A DNA stretch of 64,000 nucleotides from Cupriavidus basilensis (GCF_000832305.1 NZ_CP010536.1:3596001-3660000); one strand, 5' to 3'. Positions 9,152 to 17,788 are shown, counted from the first letter of the stretch. Numbers and translations are program-made. The notes: generated by a model not told the origin, from the sequence alone.

Positions 9152-9221
9152 TGCGCAGTATCTCCTGAGCACACAGTGGCTGGTTCGCGCCGGGAAGATG
9201 GGCAGACATGGCCCCGCAGCG

Positions 9222-10007
9222 TCACAGCCGAACAAGCAGGATCGGTATGAGGTCGCGACCGCCGGCCAGTGGCGCAAGCGCCTTGCCAACGGTGGATCCA
9301 AAGCTGCGATATGGATCTTTTGCCTTCATCGCATGACCCTGCACCGCAGAGGTCGTCAACATGTCACCCACATCAACCGGATTATCGGTGGCGTCCACAA
9401 AGCAATACGCTGTGCCGATCAATGCTATTGGCACAGTGTCACCCGCCTGCTCTTCAGTCCCGAGCGTAATTGCCGGACGCAAAGCGCCGCCGCCGGAGAT
9501 CACTCCAACAGCTCGCTTATCGTACTCTCGGTCGCAGGGCTCCAGTCGGCCTTGGTCTGTCATCACCATGACATACCCGGGTTCGAACGCTATACCCGGA
9601 TCTACCCTGAACCTTTCAGCAACATCTTGCCCGCCCTTCAAGATCACATCACCGGTGACGACAACATTACCTTCAAAATGGCCGGCTTCTCCGCCTTGGC
9701 TTGATGCCCATATTCCAAACCCGTTGCTCTCATTCACTGCTGAAACACCTGCGTGATTCGGCGCAGAGCTTCGCCCCTGAATACCGTCAGCTGACTGACT
9801 TCTGCCGAATACCCCGAGAGAGGAATCGCTCTCTCCGCGCACCCCTACCCCGCTCGGACTATGCCCGAAAACACCGTTTCCACCTGCGCAGTTGGCGCCG
9901 AAGACTCCGTCGGTTCCAGTTGATCGAGAACCACCCGTGAGTGGCGCTGGTAGGTCGGGGCTGCTGCAGGGATCAGCAAACTCATGCTGCGGAGGAAGAA
10001 TAGGCAT
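9222..10007 (-). CDS. GVFG-repeat protein with conserved C-terminal domain
   Basis: The 261-residue protein has an N-terminal region (about residues 25-100) of imperfect 10-12-residue repeats of the form GVFGxSxxGxGVxG, which suggests a left-handed or triple beta-helix. Then follow VVVTGDVILKGGQDVAERF and a conserved module (about 115-261) with GYVMVMTDQGRLEPC, AVGVISGGG, GDMLTTS and GHAMKA motifs. I recall this C-terminal module from many large bacterial repeat proteins, and it loosely resembles tail-spike processing domains. No signal peptide is visible. A ribosome-binding site (AAGAGGAGCAACAG) precedes the ATG. It probably forms an operon with 8249-9151. The function is unknown. Confidence 0.65.
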   Translation of the reverse strand: MPILPPQHEFADPCSSPDLPAPLTGGSRSTGTDGVFGANCAGGNGVFGHSPSGVGVRGESDSSLGVFGRSQSADGIQGRSSAPNHAGVSAVNESNGFGIWASSQGGEAGHFEGNVVVTGDVILKGGQDVAERFRVDPGIAFEPGYVMVMTDQGRLEPCDREYDKRAVGVISGGGALRPAITLGTEEQAGDTVPIALIGTAYCFVDATDNPVDVGDMLTTSAVQGHAMKAKDPYRSFGSTVGKALAPLAGGRDLIPILLVRL

Positions 10008-10598
10008 CTGTTGCTCCTCTTATTCAGAAGGGGTATTTCATGCTTTTCGCAAGCAAAATTCGCGCCGATGCCAGTACGACAAGGGTTATCGGGATTGCGT
10101 TCGTCGCAGAGGGGTGATTTCGAGCCAAATCTGTTTCACCGCTGAAACGGTGCCACTGAATGGGACGGCGGAGCGACACGCCCAAGGCCGTGGTGGTGTG
10201 TCTGCGTTCGCCCGTCGGTCACAGGTCCACGCACGCAGCATGCATGGCAATGGCCGGCCCAATGTGCAGACGGTTTGGAATCAAGTGCGTCATTGCGTCC
10301 CTGAGATCGACGAGCCGACGTTCGCACCTAGACCAGCGACCGTCCGATTTCGAGGCGCAACCGACGCCTAAATGTCGGAACCACGGTGCGGGTGAGTGTC
10401 GCTTCCTGGCCGAAACCGGAAGTTCGTCTCCGGCCAGCGCTCGATCGCCCGGACTGAGCTACCAACGTTCGTGGTCGACCCAATTCAGCCGGTCAGATTT
10501 CTACAAACCCGCCATTGGCTCGTCGTGGCATGCAACAAGGCTACCGTCCCAGCGAGAACGAACCGAAGCGGCGAATGGCGCATGGCAAATGGCAACGC
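10008..10598. other. Gene-poor stretch
   Basis: About 590 bases hold overlapping short frames on both strands, none with a ribosome-binding site or recognisable motif. No mobile-element end or structured RNA was recognised. Confidence 0.4.
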
Positions 10599-11483
10599 CT
10601 ACGCCAATCGCAGATCCCACAACACATCGAGTACGTGTTGCGTGGAACGCTCGACGTGCCCCGCGCGATGTGCGATGCCGAGCCGACGCCACAACGCCGG
10701 GCGCAGTGGACGCATGACAATGCGCTTGTCGGGTAACGGCGTGGTGGCCTCATGGGGCAACAGCGCCGCGCCGTAACCTGCCGCTACCAGACTCTTGATC
10801 GCATCGTTGTAGTTGAGTTGAATGCGCGGCGCAGGATGGTGCCCCCCGGCCGCGAACCACTCCGTGGTCAGGCGCGAGAGACGCGTGGTCGCGTCATTGA
10901 GAATGAGAGGTTGGGCGGCGAGCCATGCAGGCGTAACGCGGGCCGGACAGCGCCAATGCGCCGGCAAAAAGGCCATCACGGGGTCGCGGCGCCAGGGCTT
11001 TATCACGAGTCCGGCCACCGGGGGCTGAGGCAGTGCGATCAGCCCGACATCCAGCGTTCCATCCGCCAGCCGGGACAGCGTTTCATGCGAAGTGAGTACG
11101 GCAACCTGAATGTCGATAGCGGGATGGTGCTTGCGCAGCACCTCAAGTGCTTGCGGCAACAGGTGCGCGATCACGCCAGTCGACGCACCGAGCCGCGCGC
11201 GCCCTTCGAGCCCCTGTACCTGGCGTTGAATATCGTCCAACGCCTGCTCCGCGTCGGCCAGCAGTCGACGCGCGCGCTCCACCAGCACCTCGCCTATCGC
11301 CGACGGCCTGACATGTCCGCGCTTGCGTGACAGGAGTGGAGCCCCGATGCGGTCTTCGAGTTCAGCGATGTGGAGGCTGACCGTTGGCGGCGCCAGGTGC
11401 AATGCGCGCGCCGCCTCGGCAAATGAGCCACGGTCGGCAATGGCGACCAGAGTGCGCAAACGGTCCAGGCTGATCTCTCGCAT
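10599..11483 (-). CDS. LysR-family transcriptional regulator
   Basis: The 294-residue protein has the standard LysR layout. The N-terminal winged helix-turn-helix covers residues 3-62 (DRLRTLVAIADRGSFAEAARAL, then PPTVSLHIAELE), followed by a linker helix and a two-lobed inducer-binding domain. It is divergent from the ArgC-type gene with about 130 bases between the starts. A 21-bp palindrome lies in that gap, 11 bases before the LysR start. It probably represses itself and controls the divergent gene in response to an unknown inducer. Confidence 0.9.
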   Translation of the reverse strand: MREISLDRLRTLVAIADRGSFAEAARALHLAPPTVSLHIAELEDRIGAPLLSRKRGHVRPSAIGEVLVERARRLLADAEQALDDIQRQVQGLEGRARLGASTGVIAHLLPQALEVLRKHHPAIDIQVAVLTSHETLSRLADGTLDVGLIALPQPPVAGLVIKPWRRDPVMAFLPAHWRCPARVTPAWLAAQPLILNDATTRLSRLTTEWFAAGGHHPAPRIQLNYNDAIKSLVAAGYGAALLPHEATTPLPDKRIVMRPLRPALWRRLGIAHRAGHVERSTQHVLDVLWDLRLA

Positions 11484-11493
11484 GCTGGCCTCC

Positions 11494-11514
11494 AGATTCA
11501 GAAAATCTGAATCT
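11494..11514. promoter_or_regulatory. Palindromic operator candidate between LysR and ArgC genes
   Basis: AGATTCAGA-AAA-TCTGAATCT is a perfect 9-bp inverted repeat with a 3-base centre. It contains a T-N11-A core as expected for LysR proteins. It sits between the divergent genes and close to the LysR start codon, so binding would block that gene. Confidence 0.6.
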
Positions 11515-11612
11515 TCACGTTATGAAATACAACTTTCTCTATTCTAGCGGCCAATGGAACATAGGGGCTCGTTCTCCTTGTTAAACCCCACAGTCACCGG
11601 AGTATTCCGCAT

Positions 11613-12542
11613 ATGAGCTCTCCCGTTGTTTTCATCGACGGCGACCAAGGCACCACCGGGTTGCAAATCCACGAACGGCTGCGCGATCGGACCGACCTCA
11701 GGCTATTCACGCTTGCCGCTGCGGAGCGCAAGGATCCGCGGTGTCGCGCGCAAGCCATCAACGCCTGCGACATCGCCATCCTCTGCCTGCCGGATGCCGC
11801 CGCGCGCGAGGCAGTGGATGCCATCGTGAATCCCGCCGTCAGGGTCATCGACGCCAGTTCCGCCCACCGCACGCAACCGGACTGGACCTACGGCTTTCCG
11901 GAAATGACGCAGGGACAGGCTGAGCGCATTGCGAACGCGCGTCGGGTCACCAATCCCGGTTGCTATCCGACCGGGGCCATTGGCTTGCTGCGTCCCCTGT
12001 TGCAGGCCGGGCTCATACCGGGCGACTACCCTGTCAGCATTCATGCGGTGTCGGGCTACTCCGGACGCGGGCGCGCTGGCGTGGAGGAACATGAGGGACA
12101 GGGTGCCGTCAATGCGCCGGCATACCAGGTATATGGCCTGGCACTCGCGCACAAGCACCCGCCGGAGATCCAGCTGCACGCCGGGTTGGCGCAGCGTCCC
12201 ATTTTTGTCCCGGCGTATGGCGCGTTCCGCCAGGGCATCGTGCTGACGGTGCCCCTGGCGTTGCGGCTGCTGCCACCCGGCGTGGATGGCGCCGCGCTAC
12301 ACGCATGCCTCGCACGCCACTATGCCGATGCGGCCCACGTACGTGTCGTGCCGCTGGACGAGTCATGCGCCTTGCAGCACCTGGATCCGCAAGCGCTGAA
12401 CGCAACGAACGACATGCACTTGAGCGTGTTTCCCAACGCGGAACACGGGCACGTCCTGCTGTCCGCGGTCTTCGATAATCTTGGCAAAGGCGCGTCCGGC
12501 GCTGCGGTTCAGAACCTGGACCTGATGCTCACGCGGCAATAG
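11613..12542 (+). CDS. argC: N-acetyl-gamma-glutamyl-phosphate reductase, short (type 2) form
   Basis: The 309-residue protein is an ArgC-type NADPH-dependent reductase that converts N-acetylglutamyl-5-phosphate to the semialdehyde in arginine synthesis. It begins [17 protein letters not shown], the nucleotide-binding start of type 2 enzymes. The catalytic cysteine is at about residue 117 in [10 protein letters not shown]. The substrate motif [11 protein letters not shown] and the closing segment [12 protein letters not shown] are intact. Type 2 enzymes are near 310 residues, shorter than the 340-350 of type 1. It stands alone beside a divergent LysR gene and not in an arg operon, so it may be a second copy under special control. 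Confidence 0.85.
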   Translation: MSSPVVFIDGDQGTTGLQIHERLRDRTDLRLFTLAAAERKDPRCRAQAINACDIAILCLPDAAAREAVDAIVNPAVRVIDASSAHRTQPDWTYGFPEMTQGQAERIANARRVTNPGCYPTGAIGLLRPLLQAGLIPGDYPVSIHAVSGYSGRGRAGVEEHEGQGAVNAPAYQVYGLALAHKHPPEIQLHAGLAQRPIFVPAYGAFRQGIVLTVPLALRLLPPGVDGAALHACLARHYADAAHVRVVPLDESCALQHLDPQALNATNDMHLSVFPNAEHGHVLLSAVFDNLGKGASGAAVQNLDLMLTRQ

Positions 12543-12596
12543 TGAATAGTGGCCGACGGCTTGCGCTAACGAAGCGCCTGGCGCGGCCCGAGACGC

Positions 12597-13100
12597 TCAG
12601 GCCTTCGCGGGACGCCCGGTCTTGATGGCTTCGACTTTTGACACCGCGGCCAGCAGTTGCTCCGGCGATCTCGCGGCAAGCAGCAGCAAGCCGGCGCGCA
12701 GGATCTCGCTCTTCTTGATGTGCACGCCCGCGTCCAGGCATCGCTGCTTGAGTTCGGCGATTTTCTCGTAATCGGACTTCGGCATCGTGAAGCTGTCGCG
12801 CAGCACCTTCTCCTTCTTGGCGCCCTGCGCCTTTTTCGGCGCGGTCACATCGGCGCGCGCTTCCACCTTCGATGGTTTGCTCTTCCGGGGTTTCGTCCCG
12901 GCCTTGGTTTCGGCCTTCGTTGCCGCCTTCGTTGCCGCCTTCGTTGCCGCCTTGGGCACTGCCTTGGTCACTGCCTTCTTGCTGCCCGAGCCCTTTGGCG
13001 TCTTCTCCTTGGAGGCGGCTGCGTTGCTGTCGGCTGCTGGCGCGCTCGTCGGAAAATGAAAGACCTCGTTCGTCGGCGGCTTGATGATGGGTGAATTCAC
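12597..13100 (-). CDS. Lys/Ala-rich protein with possible ribbon-helix-helix C-terminus
   Basis: The 167-residue protein has a low-complexity middle made of repeated KAATKA-type units, like the tail of histone H1-like bacterial proteins. A more ordered C-terminus follows (about residues 100-165; RDSFTMPKSDYEKIAELK, KKSEILRAGL), which resembles a ribbon-helix-helix DNA-binding fold. GTG at 13100 is preferred because GAGA lies just upstream; a TTG four codons earlier is also possible. A 20-bp palindrome lies 27 bases ahead of the start, suggesting autoregulation. It probably binds DNA in the nucleoid, but this is inference. Confidence 0.7.
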   Translation of the reverse strand: MNSPIIKPPTNEVFHFPTSAPAADSNAAASKEKTPKGSGSKKAVTKAVPKAATKAATKAATKAETKAGTKPRKSKPSKVEARADVTAPKKAQGAKKEKVLRDSFTMPKSDYEKIAELKQRCLDAGVHIKKSEILRAGLLLLAARSPEQLLAAVSKVEAIKTGRPAKA

Positions 13101-13127
13101 GGTGATTCTCAAATCAAAAAAACAGGC

Positions 13128-13147
13128 TAAACAGTATATACCGTTTA
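13128..13147. promoter_or_regulatory. Near-perfect 20-bp palindrome upstream of the Lys-rich gene
   Basis: The sequence is TAAAC-A-GTATATAC-C-GTTTA. The arms are fully symmetrical apart from one base pair on each side of the central GTATATAC. Its AT-rich centre could also serve as part of a promoter. The position fits an operator for the downstream gene product. Confidence 0.5.
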
Positions 13148-13205
13148 GCGACGGGCATCGGGCGGCTCCTCAAGCCGCCCCCTTCGCCCGTGCGGGGCGC
13201 CTCGG

Positions 13206-13892
13206 TTATTTGCCGGTGGCGTCGACGGGGATGCCGGCGTCGCTGCCGGCCGCGCCGCCTCGTCCGGGCCGCCGCACGGCTCTCACCTTCCCGCTGCTGC
13301 CGCCTCCGCAGAAGAACTGGTCGCCGCCATCGGACTCGAGTCCCGACACGCCAACGCCGGCTGGCATCTCGATGCTCTCCAGGACCTTTCCCGTGCGGGG
13401 ATCGACTTGCCGCAACTCGCTCTGCTCACCCTCCCAGGTGCCGTGCCAGAGTTCTCCTTCGATCCAGGTGACCCCGGTAACGAAGCGATTGGACTCGATG
13501 GTGCGAAGAATCTCCCCGGTTTGGGGATCGACCTGATGGATCTTGCGCTCCCGGTACTGCCCCACCCAGAGCGTCCCTTCGGCCCATGCGAGTCCCGAGT
13601 CGTTGCCACCGCCGGGCGCCGGAATCGTGGCGACCACGCGGCCGGTCTGCGGATCGATCTTCTGGATGCGATCCTCGGCGATCTGGAACAGGTGCTGGCC
13701 GTCGAAGGCCGTTCCTGCGTGTGCGGCGACATCCATGGAGCGCAGCGTCTTGCCGCTTGCCGGATCCAGCGCGATCAGCTTGTCGCCGGTGGCGAACCAG
13801 ACTTGCCGACCGTCATACGTGACCCCGTGCACGCTGTCGACACCCGGGAAAGGGCCATATTCACGGGTGATTTCTGCCGCCGATCGTTTCAT
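13206..13892 (-). CDS. Beta-propeller repeat protein (SMP-30/Vgb-like)
   Basis: The 228-residue protein consists of about five repeats of the form LWxGQ...I..VDPQTGEILRTI, each closing with a DPxTGxV turn. This is the pattern of small beta-propellers related to virginiamycin B lyase, SMP-30 and glutamine cyclotransferases. No signal peptide is visible, so it would be cytoplasmic. The start is the ATG with GAGG eight bases upstream. The gene follows the HTH regulator at 13956-15176 on the same strand. The propeller may bind a small molecule; catalytic activity cannot be judged. Confidence 0.7.
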   Translation of the reverse strand: MKRSAAEITREYGPFPGVDSVHGVTYDGRQVWFATGDKLIALDPASGKTLRSMDVAAHAGTAFDGQHLFQIAEDRIQKIDPQTGRVVATIPAPGGGNDSGLAWAEGTLWVGQYRERKIHQVDPQTGEILRTIESNRFVTGVTWIEGELWHGTWEGEQSELRQVDPRTGKVLESIEMPAGVGVSGLESDGGDQFFCGGGSSGKVRAVRRPGRGGAAGSDAGIPVDATGK

Positions 13893-13955
13893 GTTTCCAT
13901 CCTCGTGACACCGTAGTGAAGTGCAATCGATGAGCTGCAATCGATGAAGTGAATT

Positions 13956-15176
13956 CTAGTCACCCGGCAGTGGCGCGGGGAGTAACAAGGTCGTCGCGAA
14001 TCCCGCCACGGGCGGCGTCAGCCAGCGGCGCGCGCGCCCGCGGCCAAACGACTGCACCTTGCCCGCTGCCGCGAGCGCGTCGAGTGCCCGCTGCACGGTG
14101 CGCTGGCTAGCGCCAAGGGCCACCGCCAGGGCCGAACTCGACCATGACTCACCGTCTGCAACGAAGGCGAGCACCGCCGCGTGCGCCTCGTCCACGGGTC
14201 TCGCCAGCACGACAACCTCGTGGGCGACTTGCGGCACCAGCGCAAACCCGCGCCGGGTCGCGCTCACGCCAGCCAGCGGCCCGAGCACCGTGCGAAGCCG
14301 CCCGATTTCAACGCGTAGCCGCGCGCGATGCGACGCATCGGCGTGCCTGGCACGGAATGCCCGCGCAACGAGCGCGTCTCTCGGCACGTCCGCGGGCCAC
14401 GCTTCGGCCAGCGCGCGTGCGAGCGCGAACAGCACCGGACGCCTCGCCAGCGAGACCACCGTGCCCGCGTCACGCACGGCATGACGGCACGCGTCCACGA
14501 CGAGCGCCTTGGACGCCAGCAACGCTTCCACCTCATCGAGCAGGAGGAGCCGCTCCTCCCCACGCGCAATCAGGCGCGCCGCGGGCGTTTTCAGGACGAG
14601 CCATGCGCTCTGGACCTCCGCCGTCAGCGCGGGGATGCCGGCGTGGCGCGCCGCGTGCTCGGCCCGGGCAAGCGCGGCGCGTGCCGCCTTCGTGCGCAGG
14701 CGCCGTATCGCAATCCCCGCGACGACCAGCGCATGGGCGGCTCTGGACGCGGGCGGAAAGGGCGCCGGGTCGAGCTGGGCCAGCGCAAGCTCGGCCTCGT
14801 CGAGGCGCCCGATCAGGAGGAAGCGCCGGGCTTCGAGAAACCGCGCGTGCGCGGCGTTCACCCGGTCGCCGTGCGCCTCCAGGGTTGCGCGCGCCGCGTC
14901 GAGCGCCTTCGCTGGCCAGCTCAGGTCGCGCGAGACCAGCGCGATCTCCGCCTCGGCGACGACGCACCGCGCGCGGGCTACGGCCTCTTTCGGGCCGAAG
15001 GCGCGCGCCGCGCTTCGCACCAGCGCCTTCGCGCGCACGAGATCGCCAAGCTGCGCCATCGCGATGCCGCGCAGCGCAAGCGCTGGCGCGTCGTCGCGCA
15101 AGGCAACCCGGTTCAGCGCGCCAAGCGGGTCACCCGCCGCGAGCGCGCGCGCCGCGGCCGTGATCAGCGCATCCAT
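13956..15176 (-). CDS. TPR-like regulator with C-terminal winged HTH
   Basis: The 406-residue protein is extremely alanine- and arginine-rich. Its N-terminal two thirds look like helical TPR-type repeats (LGALNRVALRDDAPALALRGIAMAQLGD), and a helix-turn-helix lies near the C-terminus (SSALAVALGASQRTVQRALDALAAAGKV, then GRGRARRW). It is divergent from the DUF899 gene and precedes the beta-propeller gene. The arrangement suggests that it controls one or both. No sensor domain is identified. Confidence 0.7.
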   Translation of the reverse strand: MDALITAAARALAAGDPLGALNRVALRDDAPALALRGIAMAQLGDLVRAKALVRSAARAFGPKEAVARARCVVAEAEIALVSRDLSWPAKALDAARATLEAHGDRVNAAHARFLEARRFLLIGRLDEAELALAQLDPAPFPPASRAAHALVVAGIAIRRLRTKAARAALARAEHAARHAGIPALTAEVQSAWLVLKTPAARLIARGEERLLLLDEVEALLASKALVVDACRHAVRDAGTVVSLARRPVLFALARALAEAWPADVPRDALVARAFRARHADASHRARLRVEIGRLRTVLGPLAGVSATRRGFALVPQVAHEVVVLARPVDEAHAAVLAFVADGESWSSSALAVALGASQRTVQRALDALAAAGKVQSFGRGRARRWLTPPVAGFATTLLLPAPLPGD

Positions 15177-15306
15177 CGGAATCCCAATCGCGCCACCCTT
15201 GTCACTCCCACCGTTCGGATGCCCGGCACTAATCTATCACGACCACCAACCCGCACATCGTACCCAGCACGGAGCGAACGACGATGGACACCCAACGGAG
15301 GAAAGC

Positions 15307-16074
15307 ATGATGACGCAACACATGACCGCGACACGCGAAGAGTGGCTGGCAGCGCGGCTCGCACTGCTCGAAGCGGAAAAGGACCTGACGCGGCGCAGCG
15401 ACGCGCTCGCGCGGCAACGCCAGGCGCTGCCGTGGGTCCGGGTCGACAAGGCGTACCGGTTCGAGACCGACGAAGCCAGCGCCTCGCTGGCGGACCTCTT
15501 CCGGGGACGCTCGCAGCTCCTTGTCTACCATTTCATGTTCGGGCCCGACTACACGGCGGGGTGCCCGTCCTGCTCGTCGATCGCGGACGGGTTCGACGGC
15601 GTCGTGGTTCACCTGGCGAACCACGACGTCACGCTTGCGGCGGTGTCACGCGCACCGCTGGCGAAACTGCAGGCATACAAGCGGCGAATGGGTTGGACGT
15701 TTCCCTGGGCGTCCTCGCTCGGCAGCGACTTCAACTTTGACGCCAACGTCTCCTTTACCGAGGCGCAACAGCGCGACGGGTTCGTCGACTACAACTACCA
15801 GCGCGGCGGCCACGCGATGGACGCCACACCGGCTCCGGAACCCGTCGCCCGGTTCGCGGCCACATGCGGCACCGACGCGGCTACGTACTCGCGCGATCGG
15901 CCGGGCCTGAGCACGTTCGTGCTTGAGGATGGCGTGGTCTATCACACCTACTCCACCTATGCGCGCGGGGTGGACGGCCTCTGGGGCATGTACCAATGGC
16001 TCGACCGCGCCCCCAAGGGACGCAACGAGACGGGCATCTGGTGGCGCCGCCACGACGAGTACGGCGAGCGCTGA
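15307..16074 (+). CDS. DUF899 family thioredoxin-fold protein
   Basis: The 255-residue protein matches the DUF899 family of thioredoxin-like proteins. Visible features are the N-terminal EWLAARLALLEAEKDLTR helix, the KAYRFET strand, YHFMFGPDYTAGCPSCSSIAD with a CPSC cysteine pair, and the C-terminal GMYQWLDRAPKGRNE. The CxxC suggests redox chemistry, but no substrate is established for the family. The ATG is chosen because GGAGGAAAGC lies immediately upstream; the frame is open much further 5' without a start signal. It is divergent from the TPR-HTH regulator. Confidence 0.85.
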   Translation: MMTQHMTATREEWLAARLALLEAEKDLTRRSDALARQRQALPWVRVDKAYRFETDEASASLADLFRGRSQLLVYHFMFGPDYTAGCPSCSSIADGFDGVVVHLANHDVTLAAVSRAPLAKLQAYKRRMGWTFPWASSLGSDFNFDANVSFTEAQQRDGFVDYNYQRGGHAMDATPAPEPVARFAATCGTDAATYSRDRPGLSTFVLEDGVVYHTYSTYARGVDGLWGMYQWLDRAPKGRNETGIWWRRHDEYGER

Positions 16075-16195
16075 GCCAGGCCATGGGCACGACAGGCGGG
16101 CCGCGCCCGGGTCCGCTCACTGCGCCAGCGTCTTGCGCAAAGCTGCCTGCGGGTTGGCTTGCGTTGCACGCGATGTCCGCGGCGGCCTGGGCGAA

Positions 16196-16201
16196 TATAA
16201 T
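16196..16201 (+). promoter_or_regulatory. -10 element candidate before the cytochrome c gene
   Basis: A perfect TATAAT lies 31 bases before the cytochrome start codon. No good -35 hexamer is seen at 16-18 bases, so the promoter may need an activator. Confidence 0.3.
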
Positions 16202-16232
16202 GCCAGGCTCCTCCCCTGCCCCGCATCCGCCC

Positions 16233-16601
16233 ATGAAGAACGCCGCATTGTTGACCCTGGCGCTGGCCTTGCACGCAACCGCGCAGGCCGCCGGCGACGC
16301 GCAGGCCGGCAAGGCGGTATTCACCTCGAAGTGTGCCTCCTGCCACAGCGTCGGGCCCTCGGCGCGCGCCGCCTTTGGCCCCCAGCTCAATGGGATCTTC
16401 GGCAGGGTCGCCGGCGGCACGACCGACTACAAGTACTCCCCGGAGATGAAGAAATCGGGCATTGTGTGGTCCGAGAAAACCTTGAGCGCGTTTATCGCGT
16501 CGCCGAGCAAGGTTGTGCCCGGCACCAGGATGCGCTTCTGGGGAATCAGCAACGAGCGGCAGATCGCAGACCTGCTGGCCTACCTGCATGCGTACCAGTA
16601 A
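16233..16601 (+). CDS. Periplasmic class I cytochrome c
   Basis: The 122-residue protein has a short signal peptide (MKNAALLTLALALHATAQA) followed by a single-haem cytochrome c domain. The haem-binding motif CASCH lies near residues 34-38, and the likely distal methionine is in PGTRMRFWG. The NGIFGRVAGG and YSPEMKKSGIVW segments are typical of the mitochondrial/c2-like cytochrome c subgroup. It would carry electrons in the periplasm. The longer open frame upstream is rejected because it lacks a signal peptide in the right place. Confidence 0.88.
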   Translation: MKNAALLTLALALHATAQAAGDAQAGKAVFTSKCASCHSVGPSARAAFGPQLNGIFGRVAGGTTDYKYSPEMKKSGIVWSEKTLSAFIASPSKVVPGTRMRFWGISNERQIADLLAYLHAYQ

Positions 16602-16765
16602 CCTTCGCTCCTAGGCCCCCACGCCTTCTCGGACAACTTATTTCTTCAACGAATTTCAGGCTCAGGACACCAGCACTACAGAAAGCATCAAACGCTCCGT
16701 AACCGATAGAATAGGTGCCGGCGCCACATGGCATGGCGCCCCCACAGATCTGATCCGGAGTTGGC

Positions 16766-17140
16766 ATGGAACCCCTCTCATTCGAGTTTGTCACCGTCGA
16801 GGAAGCGAGGCTGATCCTGGATGGCGCCGTGCCCACGCAAGGCGAGCCCGACTGGGCTGGCCAGCGGCAACCCGAAACCGCGGAAGCGAAAACCCTCTCG
16901 GCCACCGCGCTCAAATGGCTGGCTGTGCTGCCACCACAGGCGCGGCCCCTGGAACTGTGCCGCAGCTATCCGCGCATCGGCAACCAGCTGGCAGCGCTTT
17001 GGGCCGACCCAGCCGCGCTATCGAATTTCCTGGCCGACCTGCTGATCGACAAGCGCGGCGGCCGCCAGGGGTTCCCCGGCGGCATCGCGCTTGAATTATC
17101 GCAACTGCAGGAGCACGTTCTGCGCACGATGGAGCCGTAA
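16766..17140 (+). CDS. Small hypothetical protein
   Basis: The 124-residue protein is soluble and rich in leucine and proline (ALKWLAVLPPQARPLELCRSYPRIGNQLAALW). I do not assign a function. The pattern DKRGGRQGFPGGIALELSQL near the C-terminus looks conserved and unlike random coding. A weak GGAG-type signal (GATCCGGAGTTGGC) precedes the ATG. It is followed by a short tandem repeat and then the convergent lipoprotein gene. Confidence 0.6.
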   Translation: MEPLSFEFVTVEEARLILDGAVPTQGEPDWAGQRQPETAEAKTLSATALKWLAVLPPQARPLELCRSYPRIGNQLAALWADPAALSNFLADLLIDKRGGRQGFPGGIALELSQLQEHVLRTMEP

Positions 17141-17157
17141 CGGCAGAACGCCTTGAC

Positions 17158-17180
17158 GCCATAACGCCATAACGCCATCG
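17158..17180. repeat. Short tandem repeat, period 9
   Basis: Consecutive copies of CCATAACGC lie about 20 bases after the stop of the preceding gene. Confidence 0.6.
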
Positions 17181-17226
17181 CGGCAATGCCGCAGTGCGGC
17201 GTATCAGCAAGGATTTGGCGTTCCGC

Positions 17227-17634
17227 TTAGTGCGCTCTTCCCGGCGTGCAGTCTTCCACCATGCCGGAGATGCGGCTGGCGCTCATCATGGGGTGCCACT
17301 CCCCGGAACTGCGGATCTCGACGTCAGTGCCATCGGCGCCCTCGGTAGCGCGCCGCAAGCTGATCAGGTGGAAGAACTTGTATTCATCCGCGTCCGCACG
17401 CCCGACCCGGATATCAACCTTGCCCGGTTCCGGATACGCGATCACGGTGGCGTCGTCGCCCAGCCGCTGCTTCAGGCACAGCACCACGTCGCCTACGCTG
17501 GCCTTGGCGTGCACGCGCTTCGGCTCCATGGCTTGGATGGAATTGGCGGTCACGCCGCCCGAACAGGCCGACAGCCATTGCGCCGCCATCGCGACAACCA
17601 GCAATGCCCGTACCCGTACCCGACCTTTTGACAT
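17227..17634 (-). CDS. Putative lipoprotein of unknown function
   Basis: The 135-residue protein starts at the ATG with AAGGAG seven bases upstream. It has a basic N-terminus, a hydrophobic segment and a lipobox-like LSAC, so it should be lipid-anchored in the envelope. The mature part (residues about 22-135) carries VGDVVLCLKQRLGDDATVIAYPEPGKVDIRVG and ends in two cysteine-bearing turns. No family is recognised. It faces the convergent small gene at 16766-17140. Confidence 0.7.
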   Translation of the reverse strand: MSKGRVRVRALLVVAMAAQWLSACSGGVTANSIQAMEPKRVHAKASVGDVVLCLKQRLGDDATVIAYPEPGKVDIRVGRADADEYKFFHLISLRRATEGADGTDVEIRSSGEWHPMMSASRISGMVEDCTPGRAH

Positions 17635-17684
17635 TCCCGCTCCTTGGCTAGATGAGTCGGGTGATGTTACAGCAAGTGAATTCG

Positions 17685-17707
17685 GATGCTGATGCTGATG
17701 CTGATGC
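17685..17707. repeat. Tandem repeat, period 6
   Basis: Four near-identical copies of GATGCT lie between the lipoprotein gene and the tRNA-Leu terminator. Confidence 0.6.
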
Positions 17708-17741
17708 GCTCGCCGCGCGCGAGACACGACGCGGTAGAAGC

Positions 17742-17782
17742 AAAAAAGCAAAAGGCCCGCACGGATGCAGGCCTTTTGCTTT
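17742..17782 (-). terminator. Intrinsic terminator of tRNA-Leu(CAG)
   Basis: A 13-bp perfect stem (AAAGCAAAAGGCC with GGCCTTTTGCTTT) and a 12-base loop lie directly beyond the tRNA 3' end. On the minus strand the stem runs into a tract of six U residues. This is a textbook Rho-independent terminator. Confidence 0.85.
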
Positions 17783-17788
17783 CAATCT

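Noticed and set aside
13128..13147. LexA box
   Set aside because: The proteobacterial LexA consensus is CTGT-N8-ACAG; this palindrome has ACAG and CCGT in the inverse orientation.
14144..15740. Long plus-strand frames opposite the TPR-HTH regulator
   Set aside because: They are arginine/proline-rich shadow translations without start signals; the regulator on the minus strand has HTH motifs and the DUF899 gene starts at 15307.
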